Origin: JBBSDP01 sp963754335
Lineage (GTDB): Bacteria; Planctomycetota; Phycisphaerae; Tepidisphaerales; Tepidisphaeraceae
Direction of reading: 5' to 3'
DNA length: 64,000 nucleotides
NCBI GenBank assembly: GCA_963754335.1
Contig: CAVWFQ010000005.1
Coordinates: forward strand, 434,001-498,000
Position 1 is the stretch's first letter. Every line of letters begins with the position of its first letter. A program made the translations under genes and the position numbers. The notes under the pieces were generated by a model. The model saw only the letters and a program-made list of their open reading frames with translations. It made no database searches and had not been told where the DNA came from. Of the stretch, positions 27,401 through 35,479 are shown in pieces.

Positions 27401-30246
27401 GTTCCCTGCGACGGGTCGGCGCTGCCGTTGTTTTCGTCCGTCACGGTGGTGACGACCAACTGATTCCGTTGAAACTCATAGGCGCCGATATCCGGCGCAG
27501 TATGCCGGGGTAAGCCGCGCTGGTCGGTGGTGGTCCCAAAGGGCTTGCCGATGCCCGCGCCGATCGCCGGGCTGTTGGTGACGAGCGCCATGGTCGCAGT
27601 GGGGCCGCCGTTGTCGACCGGAGGAGAGCTGACGATTGCGCTCAGCGCCGTAGGCTTTGTGCCGTCGCTGGTGGCGACGATGTCGCTGGTGACGGGTGTG
27701 AAACCGCCAAAGAATGCCTGCGGTGCCGTTTCGCCGCTCTGTCCGAAGAGATTGTTAAACTCCAGGCCCGGCGTAGTGGTCACATAGAGTTCATTTCCGA
27801 CGGTGTCGGCAGTGTTTCCCGAGACGAGGTCGTTGATAAGCTGCGAATCCCCCTGGCTCAGGATGCCTCCGCCGCTGTCGGTGGCAGTGTTTCCGGAGAA
27901 GGTGCAGTTCTTGATCGCGGCGAAGTAGCCGTCGAAGTTGGCGACGCCGCCACCAAATGCGGCGGTGTTTCCGTAGAAGGTGCAATTGCCAAGAAAGAGC
28001 GAGCCGACATTGGCGATGCCGCCTCCGGCGCTCACGGATCCGGGAGCGATGTTTGCCGTGAACGTGCTCGCCTGGACCGTCAGGTTGCCCTGGTTGTCGA
28101 TCCCCGCGCCCTGAGTGGCCGATCCGTTCGCAATGGTCAGGTCAGACAAGTCGGCGGTCGTGCCGGAATCGACCTTAAACACGCCCACCGCGTTGTCGCC
28201 GCTGATCGTCAATCCGATACTCGGCCCGGTGATGTTGATCGTCCCGCCCGAATCATTCAGAACGAGTGTGTTGGCCAGGGTGATCGTCCCGGGCGCAATG
28301 AATAAATCGGGTGCAAACGTAATGTTGTGTGTACCGGACCCGAGTGTATTGGCATAAGCGACAGCATCCGCAAGAGTGATGGCGTCATCGTAAGGATTGA
28401 CTCCGTCGGCCGCCGACGTCACCACAAGGCTTGGCGTTTCAATGACCTTGACGATATTGGTATCGGTAATCGGCACCGCGAGGAGATTGCCGCCGATATC
28501 AGTATCTGTAATCGAAGAGTCGCTGCGGACGCGCAATTGAACAGTTCCGTAGTTATCTGGCTGGACGGTGACGGTCAGGGTGCTCGTGCCGTTGCCATCG
28601 ACCGACTGGATCGTGACCGGAGCAGTGCCGATGCTGTCAAAGCTGCCAAGGGTCGCGTTGGTTACGGGCTTGCTGAACTTGAGGGTATAGGTAATCGGAG
28701 CAAAGCCGGTATCGGTGGTCAGATTGGGCGTATTACTTTGCAGCGTGGGGGCGACCGTGTCGACTGCGATGCTGCTGAGGTTCGAGATGCTTCCGACGGC
28801 GCCGGGTGCGCTGAGAGTAAGCGCCGCATTGTCCCCGTTGGCGGTGATGGTGCCGCCATTGAGGCTCAGTGCGCTGCTCGACGAGTAATCGAGCATGGAA
28901 GTGCTGTCGCCGGAGCCAACCGTATATTTGAAAACCAGCGTCGAGGAGTTCGTTCCAGATACATAGTTTGCCGTACCACCCGAATCAAGGGCCAGTTGTG
29001 GCGTACCGGTAACGGCCACCGGGCCGTTGAAATTCACATCGATTGTGATCTGCGATCCGAGTCCGTAAGTTCCGTTCGAACTGGTCGCCGCGACGCTATT
29101 GATGTGCGCAACATCCAGCGTGGTGAACGATTCGGTCGCGCCGAAGAACGCGGCCGCCGGATTGGATGTGTCTGCGACCGCACGAAAATAGTAGTTGGTG
29201 GTCTTGGTCAGGCCACTTGCCACGGCGCTGATGTTGCCTGTGGAGGAGCCGGTGCTGTTGGCCGGCGTTCCGACGACCGAGGGCACGGAATCCTTCCCGA
29301 TCGTCGAGGAGCCCGCGGTGTAGAGGTCCCCGAGCGGGCCTGCCGCGAAGTCCAATCCGCTGCCAAGTTGCGACGTCAGGTCATACTCAGTTCCGTCCGG
29401 CAGAATCTTCAGGAAGTGATTTTGCGTGACAACATATAAATTCCCGGCAGTGTCGAAAGTCATCCGACTGACGACCTCGCTGATGCCCGTTGCAATCGTG
29501 GTGGCCGACGTGGTTGAGACGATTTCTTTGATGGTGTCGTCGGACAAATCCTGGAAGTAAACGTTTCCCGCCGGATCTATTGCCAGAGCATCAGGCTGGG
29601 CTGTCGGACTGCTAAACACAACTTGAGGACTTCCGGTTTCAGACTGATCGTAAATGGTGCCTGTGCCCGTATACGCGGTGTAAATGTTGTCCCCTTTGCC
29701 AACCAGCAAATCGATCAGATCAACGGGATTGACATTCAGGCTGACGACGCTTCCATTAGGCTTGATCAGCTTGTAATCAGCGATATCGCCTGTGGCGACG
29801 CCATCGTCGCCGGCCGAGAACACACTGGTCGACGAGTCGCCGGTGCTGAAGGTTGCCACGATCGAGCCGTCCGGCGCAAACTCGCGAACCTGGCCGGTAT
29901 TGCCGTTGCCGACGTAGACATTGCCCGCAGCATCAGTAGCGATCCCGGCTATCCCGGAATAGGTGGCCAGGGTCGAGGTGACCGTCGGCGCGAATGCGGG
30001 GCCGGTCGAATACTGAAAAAGGTTGCTCGTCGTCGGCCCGTTAGACGCATTGACCGTGCCGTTCAGCATTGCCGCTGAGGTGGTGACTCCAGTGGCGATG
30101 CCGGTCGTGACGGCGGCCGAAAGAAGACACTTTTCCTCCAAAGCCTCGACCACGGCGGCTGTGAGCCGTGATGGGTGTTTTCGGCGGTTGTTTTTGAAAT
30201 AAGAATGTACGGAAGAGTTTCCCTGCGGATGTGATTGATGGCGCAT
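24433..30246 (-). CDS. Giant secreted surface protein (LEPR-XLL-like, right-handed beta-helices, MBG repeats)
   Basis: An intact 1937-residue protein. The N-terminus carries a planctomycete LEPR-XLL-type motif (VEALEEKCLLSA, residues 33-44), associated with very large exported proteins. Then come an NHL/SMP-like propeller (about 80-330: ATDAAGNVYVGN, AIDPAGNVYFQD), a fibronectin-like section, Ig/cadherin-like repeats, and two choice-of-anchor-Q parallel beta-helices (about 640-920 and 930-1290), each ending in a DQRG and GAYE/GAFE-type motif. Four or five MBG-type repeats (about 1300-1750: YNGKPQPASGTATG, YDGKPKSASATTTP) and a C-terminal Ig-like domain (FTAYKAGSTIPVVFLLQDA) complete it. AAGGGAGA precedes the ATG. 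Likely an adhesin or matrix protein; no sorting signal is seen at the C-terminus. Confidence 0.88.
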   Translation of the reverse strand: MRHQSHPQGNSSVHSYFKNNRRKHPSRLTAAVVEALEEKCLLSAAVTTGIATGVTTSAAMLNGTVNASNGPTTSNLFQYSTGPAFAPTVTSTLATYSGIAGIATDAAGNVYVGNGNTGQVREFAPDGSIVATFSTGDSSTSVFSAGDDGVATGDIADYKLIKPNGSVVSLNVNPVDLIDLLVGKGDNIYTAYTGTGTIYDQSETGSPQVVFSSPTAQPDALAIDPAGNVYFQDLSDDTIKEIVSTTSATTIATGISEVVSRMTFDTAGNLYVVTQNHFLKILPDGTEYDLTSQLGSGLDFAAGPLGDLYTAGSSTIGKDSVPSVVGTPANSTGSSTGNISAVASGLTKTTNYYFRAVADTSNPAAAFFGATESFTTLDVAHINSVAATSSNGTYGLGSQITIDVNFNGPVAVTGTPQLALDSGGTANYVSGTNSSTLVFKYTVGSGDSTSMLDYSSSSALSLNGGTITANGDNAALTLSAPGAVGSISNLSSIAVDTVAPTLQSNTPNLTTDTGFAPITYTLKFSKPVTNATLGSFDSIGTAPVTIQSVDGNGTSTLTVTVQPDNYGTVQLRVRSDSSITDTDIGGNLLAVPITDTNIVKVIETPSLVVTSAADGVNPYDDAITLADAVAYANTLGSGTHNITFAPDLFIAPGTITLANTLVLNDSGGTINITGPSIGLTISGDNAVGVFKVDSGTTADLSDLTIANGSATQGAGIDNQGNLTVQASTFTANIAPGSVSAGGGIANVGSLFLGNCTFYGNTAAFGGGVANFDGYFAAIKNCTFSGNTATDSGGGILSQGDSQLINDLVSGNTADTVGNELYVTTTPGLEFNNLFGQSGETAPQAFFGGFTPVTSDIVATSDGTKPTALSAIVSSPPVDNGGPTATMALVTNSPAIGAGIGKPFGTTTDQRGLPRHTAPDIGAYEFQRNQLVVTTVTDENNGSADPSQGTGTSLREAIIYADTLGAGLHAITFDPTVFASPQTISLSSALGDLEFTNTSGTIAITAPAAGVTIDGNKQVRIFQVDQNAAATLTGLTIANGVDGVTNNPGGTLTVNDCTFSGNSGAQGGAINNSGSLAIDNSTFTDNSATQVGGAINTTGSQLTTIANSTFTGNTSSGAGGAVNSSLGNVEIDSSTFVGNGGASGGAIRSRGTMVIRNSLVAGNTATSAGAGNEIGVLSVAGGSMTESYNLVGNAAETAAEAFSNLTPATTDLVETSDGGNVALSAIVNSTLAPNGGPTQTLALPANSPAINAADPNYASTANPLTTDQRGVGFPRISGGRLDMGAFELQQNKSDATINISGLSGPYNGKPQPASGTATGVGATPPDLSSEMHIIYSTDGKTFTPSAPVNAGTYEIYYTFDGDASYNAVSTPVDSGQAVVIGHALPMIAVSAGGGMYTGGTFTDTATIAGVVKGVDDTPSPSLETVGLALDYINTDTNADLGSTEPAAVGDYKLVASFSGSTDYSSASNSAPFSITEAGSSTKVVDVGGPFTGSTYPATSATATGVGGLNDSNLPDFTFVYVGTGSTNYTSTSSAPSGAGTYLVTATYAGDANHSGSSNSAGFTISPASASVSLVPASLSQTYDGKPKSASATTTPAGLQLQFSYASGSTPVSAPTDAGSYNVTVNIVNSNYTGSAADVLVINKASALITVNGVTATFDTNPHPATATATGVESPNPAVLTSLLHLSYKNAQTNAVSTSAPIQPGAYEVFASFDGNTDYNAVASFDTGKQVTINAAAPNVTFSNLASPTIIYHTFATTLSGKITSQNSLAGGLVSINLNGVTKTSKIDSKGMFSAIFDTRLLRAGTYSITYAYTAGGITTSALKTLTVTYNCLPLFNNFTAYKAGSTIPVVFLLQDAIGLDVNYTATSATATGIAHASSPNTILPLPAGSSPGGKFSLDKDQDEFSLNLKTTGLASGTYKLYFAVGGDPVTHSLTFNIR

Positions 30247-30410
30247 TGTCTCCCTTGCCCTGTCGCAACCCGATTTTCGAATCCCATTGATGGGGAACTA
30301 ATATATAAGGGAGGATTGCGAATTTCGCCACCAGGATGCTTTCGCGCTGAGGAATCTCGTCCGTACATCAAGGGCGTGGCGTTAACGTATACCAGAATAG
30401 GATTCATTCT

Positions 30411-30761
30411 ATGGGAGGATTTTACGCATCGGTGCAGGCGCGAACCACCGCCTGGGCAGCCGTCAAAGCCGCCGCAGACCTCGTGGCCGGTCAGAAGTCC
30501 ATCAAGTGTCTGATAGGGCCGGAAATCAACGGTTGGATCGGCATCTATCCTGCAGGCAACGGCCAGGACCATAGCCGTAGTATGCCAAAGCACACGAGAT
30601 CATGGGAAATACTGGATTACCAAAAACTTCGCGAATCCGCAGTCGCGCTCGGACGTGCAAAAGAGTCCAATCTCGCTGCCCCGCCCATGGAGGAGGATCT
30701 GCGCAGATACCGAAGAGGCATGGCTCGTTCTACTCGGTCTCTGCGGCGACCTCGCCAGTAG
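30411..30761 (+). pseudogene. Degenerate small conserved hypothetical gene
   Basis: The first about 50 residues (MGGFYASVQART, KSIKCLIGPEINGWIGIYP, GNGQDHS) look like a conserved planctomycete-type small protein. After about 30570 the reading frame loses that character, while protein-like stretches such as ADTEEAWLVLLGLCGDLASS appear in another frame near 30703-30765. I read it as a frameshifted or truncated gene. No function is known. It lies next to the IS66 scar at 30847-31848. Confidence 0.4.
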
Positions 30762-30846
30762 CGGGCTGACCTTGCGCGCCTTCGTTCAGCAATGTCTCCC
30801 GATGTGAGGGCTTTGGCATACGAACTCCCGGCGAGGCAGTATCCGG

Positions 30847-31452
30847 TCATAGCTTGGAGCCGCCATCGACGGCGATTGTTTGTCCCGTGATCCATCGCGC
30901 GGCGTCGGAAGCCAGGAAGGCGAAGACGCCGCCGATGTCGGCCGGCGTCGCAATACGCTTGAGGGCCTGCATTGACAGCGTGAGTTGCCGGCCCGACTCG
31001 GTATGGGCAAAGTTCGACATTTCCGTATCAACGACGCCCGGCGCGACGGAGTTCACCCGAATTCCCCGCGGACCCAGCGCGGCGGCAAACTGCTTCACCA
31101 GGGTGTCAACAGCGCCCTTTGTTGCCGCGTAAGCCGCGAGCGTGCCGACCGCCGAGCGCGCGCCGAGGGACGAGACGAAGATCACATTTGAGCCGTCGCC
31201 CAGCACTGGCAGCAATTGCTGAACGAGAAAGTAGGGAGCCCGGACATTGACCGCGAACAAGATCAGCAGTTGCCGGGGATCAAACTTCTCGGACTTGGGC
31301 CCATAGAAGCGGCGGAGCACCGCATCCATCTCCACCTGGTGCCGCAACTGCATCGCCTCAATCGTTTCGGCGGCTTCACGCTTGATCTGCACGATCATCT
31401 GCTTGAGCAGCGTCGGATCATAGGGAAGCTCAAGCGTCGCCACATCATTCAT
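30847..31452 (-). CDS. Chimeric ORF: IS66 transposase N-terminus fused to an SDR C-terminal half
   Basis: Residues 1 to about 67 (NDVATLELPYDPTLLKQM to RRFYGPKSEKFDPRQL) are the N-terminal leader and zinc-finger approach of an IS66 TnpC transposase. From about 31250 the protein becomes a short-chain dehydrogenase in frame: NVRAPYFLVQ, the strand-serine region VIFVSSLGARSAVG, the catalytic YAATKG (Y-x-x-x-K), IRVNSVAPGVVDTEM and the closing ITGQTIAVDGGSKL. The SDR lacks its nucleotide-binding GxxxGxG half, so enzymatic activity is unlikely. Both the transposase and the enzyme are broken; the open frame across the junction is probably chance. Confidence 0.75.
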   Translation of the reverse strand: MNDVATLELPYDPTLLKQMIVQIKREAAETIEAMQLRHQVEMDAVLRRFYGPKSEKFDPRQLLILFAVNVRAPYFLVQQLLPVLGDGSNVIFVSSLGARSAVGTLAAYAATKGAVDTLVKQFAAALGPRGIRVNSVAPGVVDTEMSNFAHTESGRQLTLSMQALKRIATPADIGGVFAFLASDAARWITGQTIAVDGGSKL

Positions 31453-31848
31453 GAGGCGCACGGTTTACCATGACCGGCCTGTGGAGCGCCAGTGGATAAC
31501 TCGGGAGAATGGGAATTTTCTACTTTTTTTCGGCCCTCTCCTTCGCCGGTCAGGGCCTGTCGATCGCGCCGCCTTCCAGCAGCTTCATCAGCTGCCGGCT
31601 GTCGATGGCCACTGACTTCTCTCCAGCAGCGGGGAACTGAAACGTCCCCCGTTCCAGCCGCTTGTGAAAAATCGCGTAGCCGTCCCGGTCCCACCAGAGG
31701 ATCTTCACCCGCTCGGCGGATCGGTTGCGAAAGACAAATCCCGGCGCGCCGGGATTCGCTCATCGGATCGTGGGCCAGGATGGCCCGCACATGCTCGGCC
31801 AACCGGTCAAAGCCCCGGCGCATGTCCAGCGGATCGGCGGCGGATCGA
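31251..31848 (-). mobile_element. IS66-family insertion-sequence remnant
   Basis: Contains, in IS66 order on the minus strand, most of tnpB (31848 to 31550) and the first about 67 codons of tnpC (31452 to about 31251). tnpA and nearly all of tnpC are missing. The left edge interrupts a small membrane-protein gene (31849-32029) and the right edge joins an SDR fragment, so adjacent deletions have removed host DNA. No inverted repeats or target duplication could be recognised. Confidence 0.7.
31550..31848 (-). pseudogene. tnpB: IS66 TnpB (Orf2) remnant, 5'-truncated and frameshifted
   Basis: Reads ADPLDMRRGFDRLAEHVR, then after one frame switch near 31755 FVFRNRSAERVKILWWDRDG, YAIFHKRLERGTFQFP and finally RQLMKLLEGGAIDRP before a stop at 31550-31552. 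These are the diagnostic IS66 Orf2 motifs (DMRRGFDRL, WWDRDG, W/F-KRLE-G-F). The first about 20 residues of the family are absent, cut at the element boundary near 31848. Confidence 0.7.
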
Positions 31849-32029
31849 AAACGCTAAAATAGACCAGGACGGGATAAGCGAATTTCGCGAGAACAAGGAG
31901 AATGGCGATGACCGTACTTAGAATGATTAAAACGAGGCGGACTCGCGATCGAGGGGATGGCGGCGTCGCGCAATCCAGCGGCTTCAGTTCCATGTACAAA
32001 ATATCCTCGGAGGACCGGCGGTAATTCAT
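31760..32029 (-). CDS. Small membrane protein truncated by the IS66 remnant
   Basis: The ATG at 32029 overlaps the stop of the upstream gene (ATGA), so the two were an operon. About 55 native residues encode a single transmembrane helix (VRLVLIILSTVIAILLVLA). Near 31848 the frame enters IS66 sequence and ends as unrelated residues (DPPPIRWTCAGALTG onward). The original C-terminus is lost. Confidence 0.55.
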   Translation of the reverse strand: MNYRRSSEDILYMELKPLDCATPPSPRSRVRLVLIILSTVIAILLVLAKFAYPVLVYFSVFDPPPIRWTCAGALTGWPSMCGPSWPTIR

Positions 32030-33015
32030 TCAACCTTGAATTTCCCATCCGCGATGACAATTGATTTGGCGCCTTTGTGTTCGTCATACACCTTCTTCAT
32101 CTGCGGAATATCGTCGAACCACCCGATCACGTAGGCGGCGCCGAAGGATTCGCCGGCTTTGACGTGGCGGCGGTGCAGTTCTTCGATGAAGCAAACGTAC
32201 CCGCGCTGATGGCACCAGGCCTCGGCGACCTCCGCCGGGTCCAGGGTCATTCCGGCCAGCCAGGGGCCGGGCTTGCCGCTTTGCTTCACCTGGTAGGCCC
32301 GGATCATGCGCTCTGGAATCTTCTCGTCGTTGCGCTGGTAGAGGAATTTGGCGTCGGGCGGAAAATCGGTATCGAACGCCGACGCGGGAATCAGGTCGGG
32401 GAGGTAGCTGAGATAGACCTGCTCGAAGTCGTCGGCTCCCTTGTGATTGATGTGGCCAGGCATGTCTTCGCGATAAAATAAATCGTCGACGTCATTGGCG
32501 CTGGTGATCTTTTCACTGGAAAAGAAATAGTGCAGGCCCGGCTGAAAGAGGAGCGTCTGCTGCCAGGTCGAGCCGGCCTTGTATCCCTGCCCGGGCTCGT
32601 TGTACGTGTAGTGAGCAGTCAAGGCGACGAAGCCGTCGCTGCGGGTGATCTCGATGGGAAGCTGCTTCGCGTGGGTGCAGATCTGCGGACCTTCGACGTA
32701 ATGCTTGGGGAGATTGCCGTGATAGGCGGGGGTTCGCTCGTAGCCGTCGTCGCGCCAGCCGGGGGCAAGGAGGAAATCCATGATGTGCAGGCCGTAACCG
32801 AGTTCGTGCGCGCCGGTCTTTTTGTCGACGAAAGTGCCGGCTTTCACGCCGCTGACATATCCTTTCTTCACGACGGTGGCCTGGATCGCATCGGTCTCGA
32901 TGTGGATGGAATCGGCCTCTTCCGTGACGCGAATTTCAGGTGGCGCGGCGAGAGCGCTCGCCGTCGCAAGGAGCCAGAGCGTCAGGGCGATGATCGAAAA
33001 GCGCGCGGTTCGCAT
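32026..33015 (-). CDS. Secreted protein of unknown function
   Basis: A 329-residue protein with a signal peptide (FSIIALTLWLLATASALA) and a beta-rich body: repeated short strands (VTEEADSIHIETDAIQATVV), HIMDFLLAPGWRDDGYER, HYVEGPQICTHAKQLPIE, DLFYREDMPGHINHKGADD and a C-terminal CFIEELHRRHVKAG. The fold resembles a beta-sandwich of the kind found in carbohydrate-active or galactose-mutarotase-like proteins, but I cannot name a family. The stop overlaps the start of the truncated membrane gene. Start at 33015 is the ATG before the signal peptide; a TTG at 33036 is less likely. Confidence 0.7.
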   Translation of the reverse strand: MRTARFSIIALTLWLLATASALAAPPEIRVTEEADSIHIETDAIQATVVKKGYVSGVKAGTFVDKKTGAHELGYGLHIMDFLLAPGWRDDGYERTPAYHGNLPKHYVEGPQICTHAKQLPIEITRSDGFVALTAHYTYNEPGQGYKAGSTWQQTLLFQPGLHYFFSSEKITSANDVDDLFYREDMPGHINHKGADDFEQVYLSYLPDLIPASAFDTDFPPDAKFLYQRNDEKIPERMIRAYQVKQSGKPGPWLAGMTLDPAEVAEAWCHQRGYVCFIEELHRRHVKAGESFGAAYVIGWFDDIPQMKKVYDEHKGAKSIVIADGKFKVE

Positions 33016-33287
33016 CGGTTTTTGTTTTCCCTGCAAATAGGATAGATACCTGTCGGGCCTTCGACTCCGCTCAGAACAGGTCCCCTCATGAAGACCCTGA
33101 TCAAAGGCTTGCGTTTAGATCCGCACAGCACCCGATTGAGCTTTTTCCGGTCAAGGAAGCGACCCGGAGTGCATATTCGGCGACGAAATCGCCGGGCAGG
33201 CAGCGCACAGCATAGAATCGTGGTACAATCCACTGGGGCGCTCGCACCTGCCGGCGATGCATCGGCGTACAATCGAGGAGCGACAAT

Positions 33288-33467
33288 ATGGCTAACCCGG
33301 AACAAACACAGCAAACGCGCAATCAGGCCAATACCCGGCGGAACTGGGCGAAGGTCGAACAGCATCTGACCGAAGTGGAGAAGTCGATGGGGTATGCCAG
33401 GGCATGGGCCCTGAGAGAGCAACTGGAGCAAGGGAAGATCACGCTCGATGAATTGAAGCGGCGCTGA
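33288..33467 (+). CDS. Short charged helical protein (59 residues)
   Basis: Encodes MANPEQTQQTRNQANTRRNW followed by an amphipathic helical stretch (EQHLTEVEKSMGYARAWALR) and LEQGKITLDELKRR. GAGGAG stands 7 bases before the ATG, which strongly supports translation. No family is recognised; it could be a small regulatory or binding protein. It lies just upstream of two other small soluble genes on the same strand. Confidence 0.6.
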   Translation: MANPEQTQQTRNQANTRRNWAKVEQHLTEVEKSMGYARAWALREQLEQGKITLDELKRR

Positions 33468-33576
33468 ATCACATTGGGGCTTGCGGACTCCAGCACTGGC
33501 GCCGCTGGCACGACGAAAGTTTTGCGATTCCGGCGCAAAACCGGCAATTCCCTTTGAGACAAGCTATGATCGGGGT

Positions 33577-34023
33577 ATGACCACTTCTGAAGAGATCCTC
33601 CTGATGAAAAAGAAGTTCGCCGAGGAGCACGGCGGCGAGGAGGCCAATGTTCTGTACGTCAGCGATCCCAAGTGGCGCGAATGGTGGACCGAGCTGGCGC
33701 GTGTCGGTAATCCGCACGTCAATGACAAGCTCGCGTTGGCTGTCTCCCGCAAGGGATTTGCGGCCATGAAGGGACAGATCTGGCAGGGAATGCGGGTCGA
33801 ACGGCTCAATCCCAGCAACCAGCCTCAATATCGAACTTTTGTCGATCGTATTGCGGACGTCAATTCGCCCGCGACGGACGTTTCAGCCGACAAACCAGAA
33901 GAGGACGTCGATTTCAAGGCGGGCGGTTCGACGGCGGTCGCCGCGGCAAGCGTGGCGAAGGTCAATGCGTCGGCTGAAAAAGCGTCCGGCCGACGCCGCA
34001 AACCGGCGCAGCACGCCAAGTGA
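33577..34023 (+). CDS. Hypothetical protein with basic Ala-rich tail
   Basis: A 148-residue soluble protein. Residues 1-95 form a compact domain (ILLMKKKFAEEHGGEEANVL, DPKWREWWTELARVGNPHVN, KGFAAMKGQIWQGMRVERLN). From about residue 100 the chain is disordered and ends in a basic Lys/Arg/Ala tail (KASGRRRKPAQHAK), as in some nucleic-acid-binding proteins. No family recognised. Start at 33577 is the first ATG before the conserved-looking part. Confidence 0.6.
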   Translation: MTTSEEILLMKKKFAEEHGGEEANVLYVSDPKWREWWTELARVGNPHVNDKLALAVSRKGFAAMKGQIWQGMRVERLNPSNQPQYRTFVDRIADVNSPATDVSADKPEEDVDFKAGGSTAVAAASVAKVNASAEKASGRRRKPAQHAK

Positions 34024-34119
34024 GCAGAGGCGGTGCGCTCGGCGCGCCGCGAATGGGGAATCAAAATCGCGTGATTTCACGCGGCCTGCCAGGCAATTTA
34101 CCGGCGGAAAGAACGATCG

Positions 34120-34392
34120 ATGTCGAAGAAAATCGCGGAGGAGAAAGAGGCCGTTTCATCGCATTTCAGCACGGAGGATCTTTCCAAGGAAATCGAACAG
34201 TCCATCGAGCGGGAAAAGGGAGAGCAAATCCGGACCGTCCGCGTATTCGGCGATTGCTACCGTTGCAACTGGTGGGTCCACGACAAGATGCCCCAACAAA
34301 TGTGGCTCACCACGGGCAAGATTATTAAAAGCAAATTGTTGCGCGTGACGAAGGCGAACGACAAGCTTCTGGTCGAGAATGTCGGCAAGTAA
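34120..34392 (+). CDS. Small conserved-type hypothetical protein
   Basis: A 90-residue protein: an acidic N-terminal helix (AEEKEAVSSHFSTEDLSKEI), then a small beta-rich part with two cysteines (VFGDCYRCNWWVHD) that could bind a metal, and a basic end (IIKSKLLRVTKANDKLLVEN). CGGAAAG lies about 10 bases upstream. It is the third small rightward gene in a row after 33288 and 33577. Confidence 0.6.
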   Translation: MSKKIAEEKEAVSSHFSTEDLSKEIEQSIEREKGEQIRTVRVFGDCYRCNWWVHDKMPQQMWLTTGKIIKSKLLRVTKANDKLLVENVGK

Positions 34393-34469
34393 GAAACGCC
34401 GCGTGCGCAAAGCAAAACCGCGCTTGAATGAATCCACGCGCGGCTGCAATTTCGAAAACTGTGGTTTGC

Positions 34470-35288
34470 TCAGATCCTCGCAACGCGACGGCGACGCGTC
34501 GAAAGCACGCCCACGGCGCCGAGCCCAAGTATAGAAGCGGATACGGGTTCCGGCACGGTAATGGAGACGTTGTCCAATGCCACCCATCCCCATCCGCCAT
34601 GAAAACTGTCGATCAAATCCAATTGAACCTGAGTTCCATTCAGGACACCTTTGGAGGCCAGTTGCGCAGCAGTAAAAGTAAACTGCTGGTAATTGTCTGA
34701 ACCCTGATTATTGGGCAATTCGGGTTGATGCGATTGCGAGAGAACGTAATTGCCGGTACCGACGATTCGGAGAGCTAAACCCTCAAATCCGCCTGTAGAA
34801 GTTCCAGTCCCCGATGAAGAAGTCGGATCAGTGGAATTGTCGGCATTATAGCTTCTGATGTTGCCTGCGACCCCCCACCCCCATCTCCTCCATCCAGGGC
34901 AAACGTAATACTCGCCCCGGCATAAAGCGTGACAACCGGCGACGAAAGAATCACTGTGTTTGAAAGCTCATCCTGCGGGCAACAAGGGTTCGAGAAAGTG
35001 GACACGTTCGGCGCCATTTGCCAGGTTCCGCTCGCTCCCGTGCCGTTGGTAGTAATAGGGGCGTTTCCATCGCCGGCATTGTTCTGCCACGGAGCGAAAC
35101 TGGACCATCCGTTCCCCATTGAGTTGTTCGCCGCGCTGGGATTGGGGTTGGTGACGGTATTGGTCCATGAGTCGGACGACCCCTCGAAGTCGTAATTCAG
35201 AGTTGTCCCCCTGCGCCGATCCTGCCAAGGCTAAGAATCCGATCGCGCCGCACGTCCCAAAAATTCGCAAATTCTTCTTCGTATTCAT
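34470..35288 (-). CDS. PEP-CTERM protein broken by two compensating frameshifts
   Basis: Three frames in series give one protein. 35288-35190 encodes the signal peptide (KNLRIFGTCGAIGFLALAGS). About 35190-34880 encodes GWSSFAPWQNNAGDGNAPIT to ASITFALDGGDGG. About 34880-34470 encodes a galactose-binding-like domain (DNYQQFTFTAAQLASKG, IDSFHGGWGWVALDNVSI) and the sorting signal TVPEPVSASILGLGAVGVLS plus RRRR. The second shift falls at a C6/C5 homopolymer pair (34871-34882), a classic indel-error site. GGGAGAAC precedes the ATG. After repair it is a normal PEP-CTERM protein of about 272 residues. Confidence 0.75.
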
Positions 35289-35479
35289 TCGTTCTCCCGA
35301 AGTGCCTAAAGCTCACGCCAATGTGCCGCCGGAAATATACTTGTTAACCCCATATTTGCAACAGAAAAAAACCTAATCTTCGAGCGAACCGTAGTCATCC
35401 AATTTTGCAAGCTTTTTATAGTGCTAACAGCGTTTCAATGCTCGTATGCTTGACGGTATCGTTGAAAGCGGAGGTTCAA

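Noticed and set aside
25160..29439. Several long plus-strand open frames opposite the giant surface protein
   Set aside because: They are shadows of the repeat-rich gene on the other strand: low-complexity Arg/Gly/Asp sequence, no start-site signals, no domains.
34403..34450. GC stem (CCGCGC..GCGCGG) as a bidirectional terminator between 34392 and 34470
   Set aside because: There is a stem but no T-run on either side, so Rho-independent termination is not supported.
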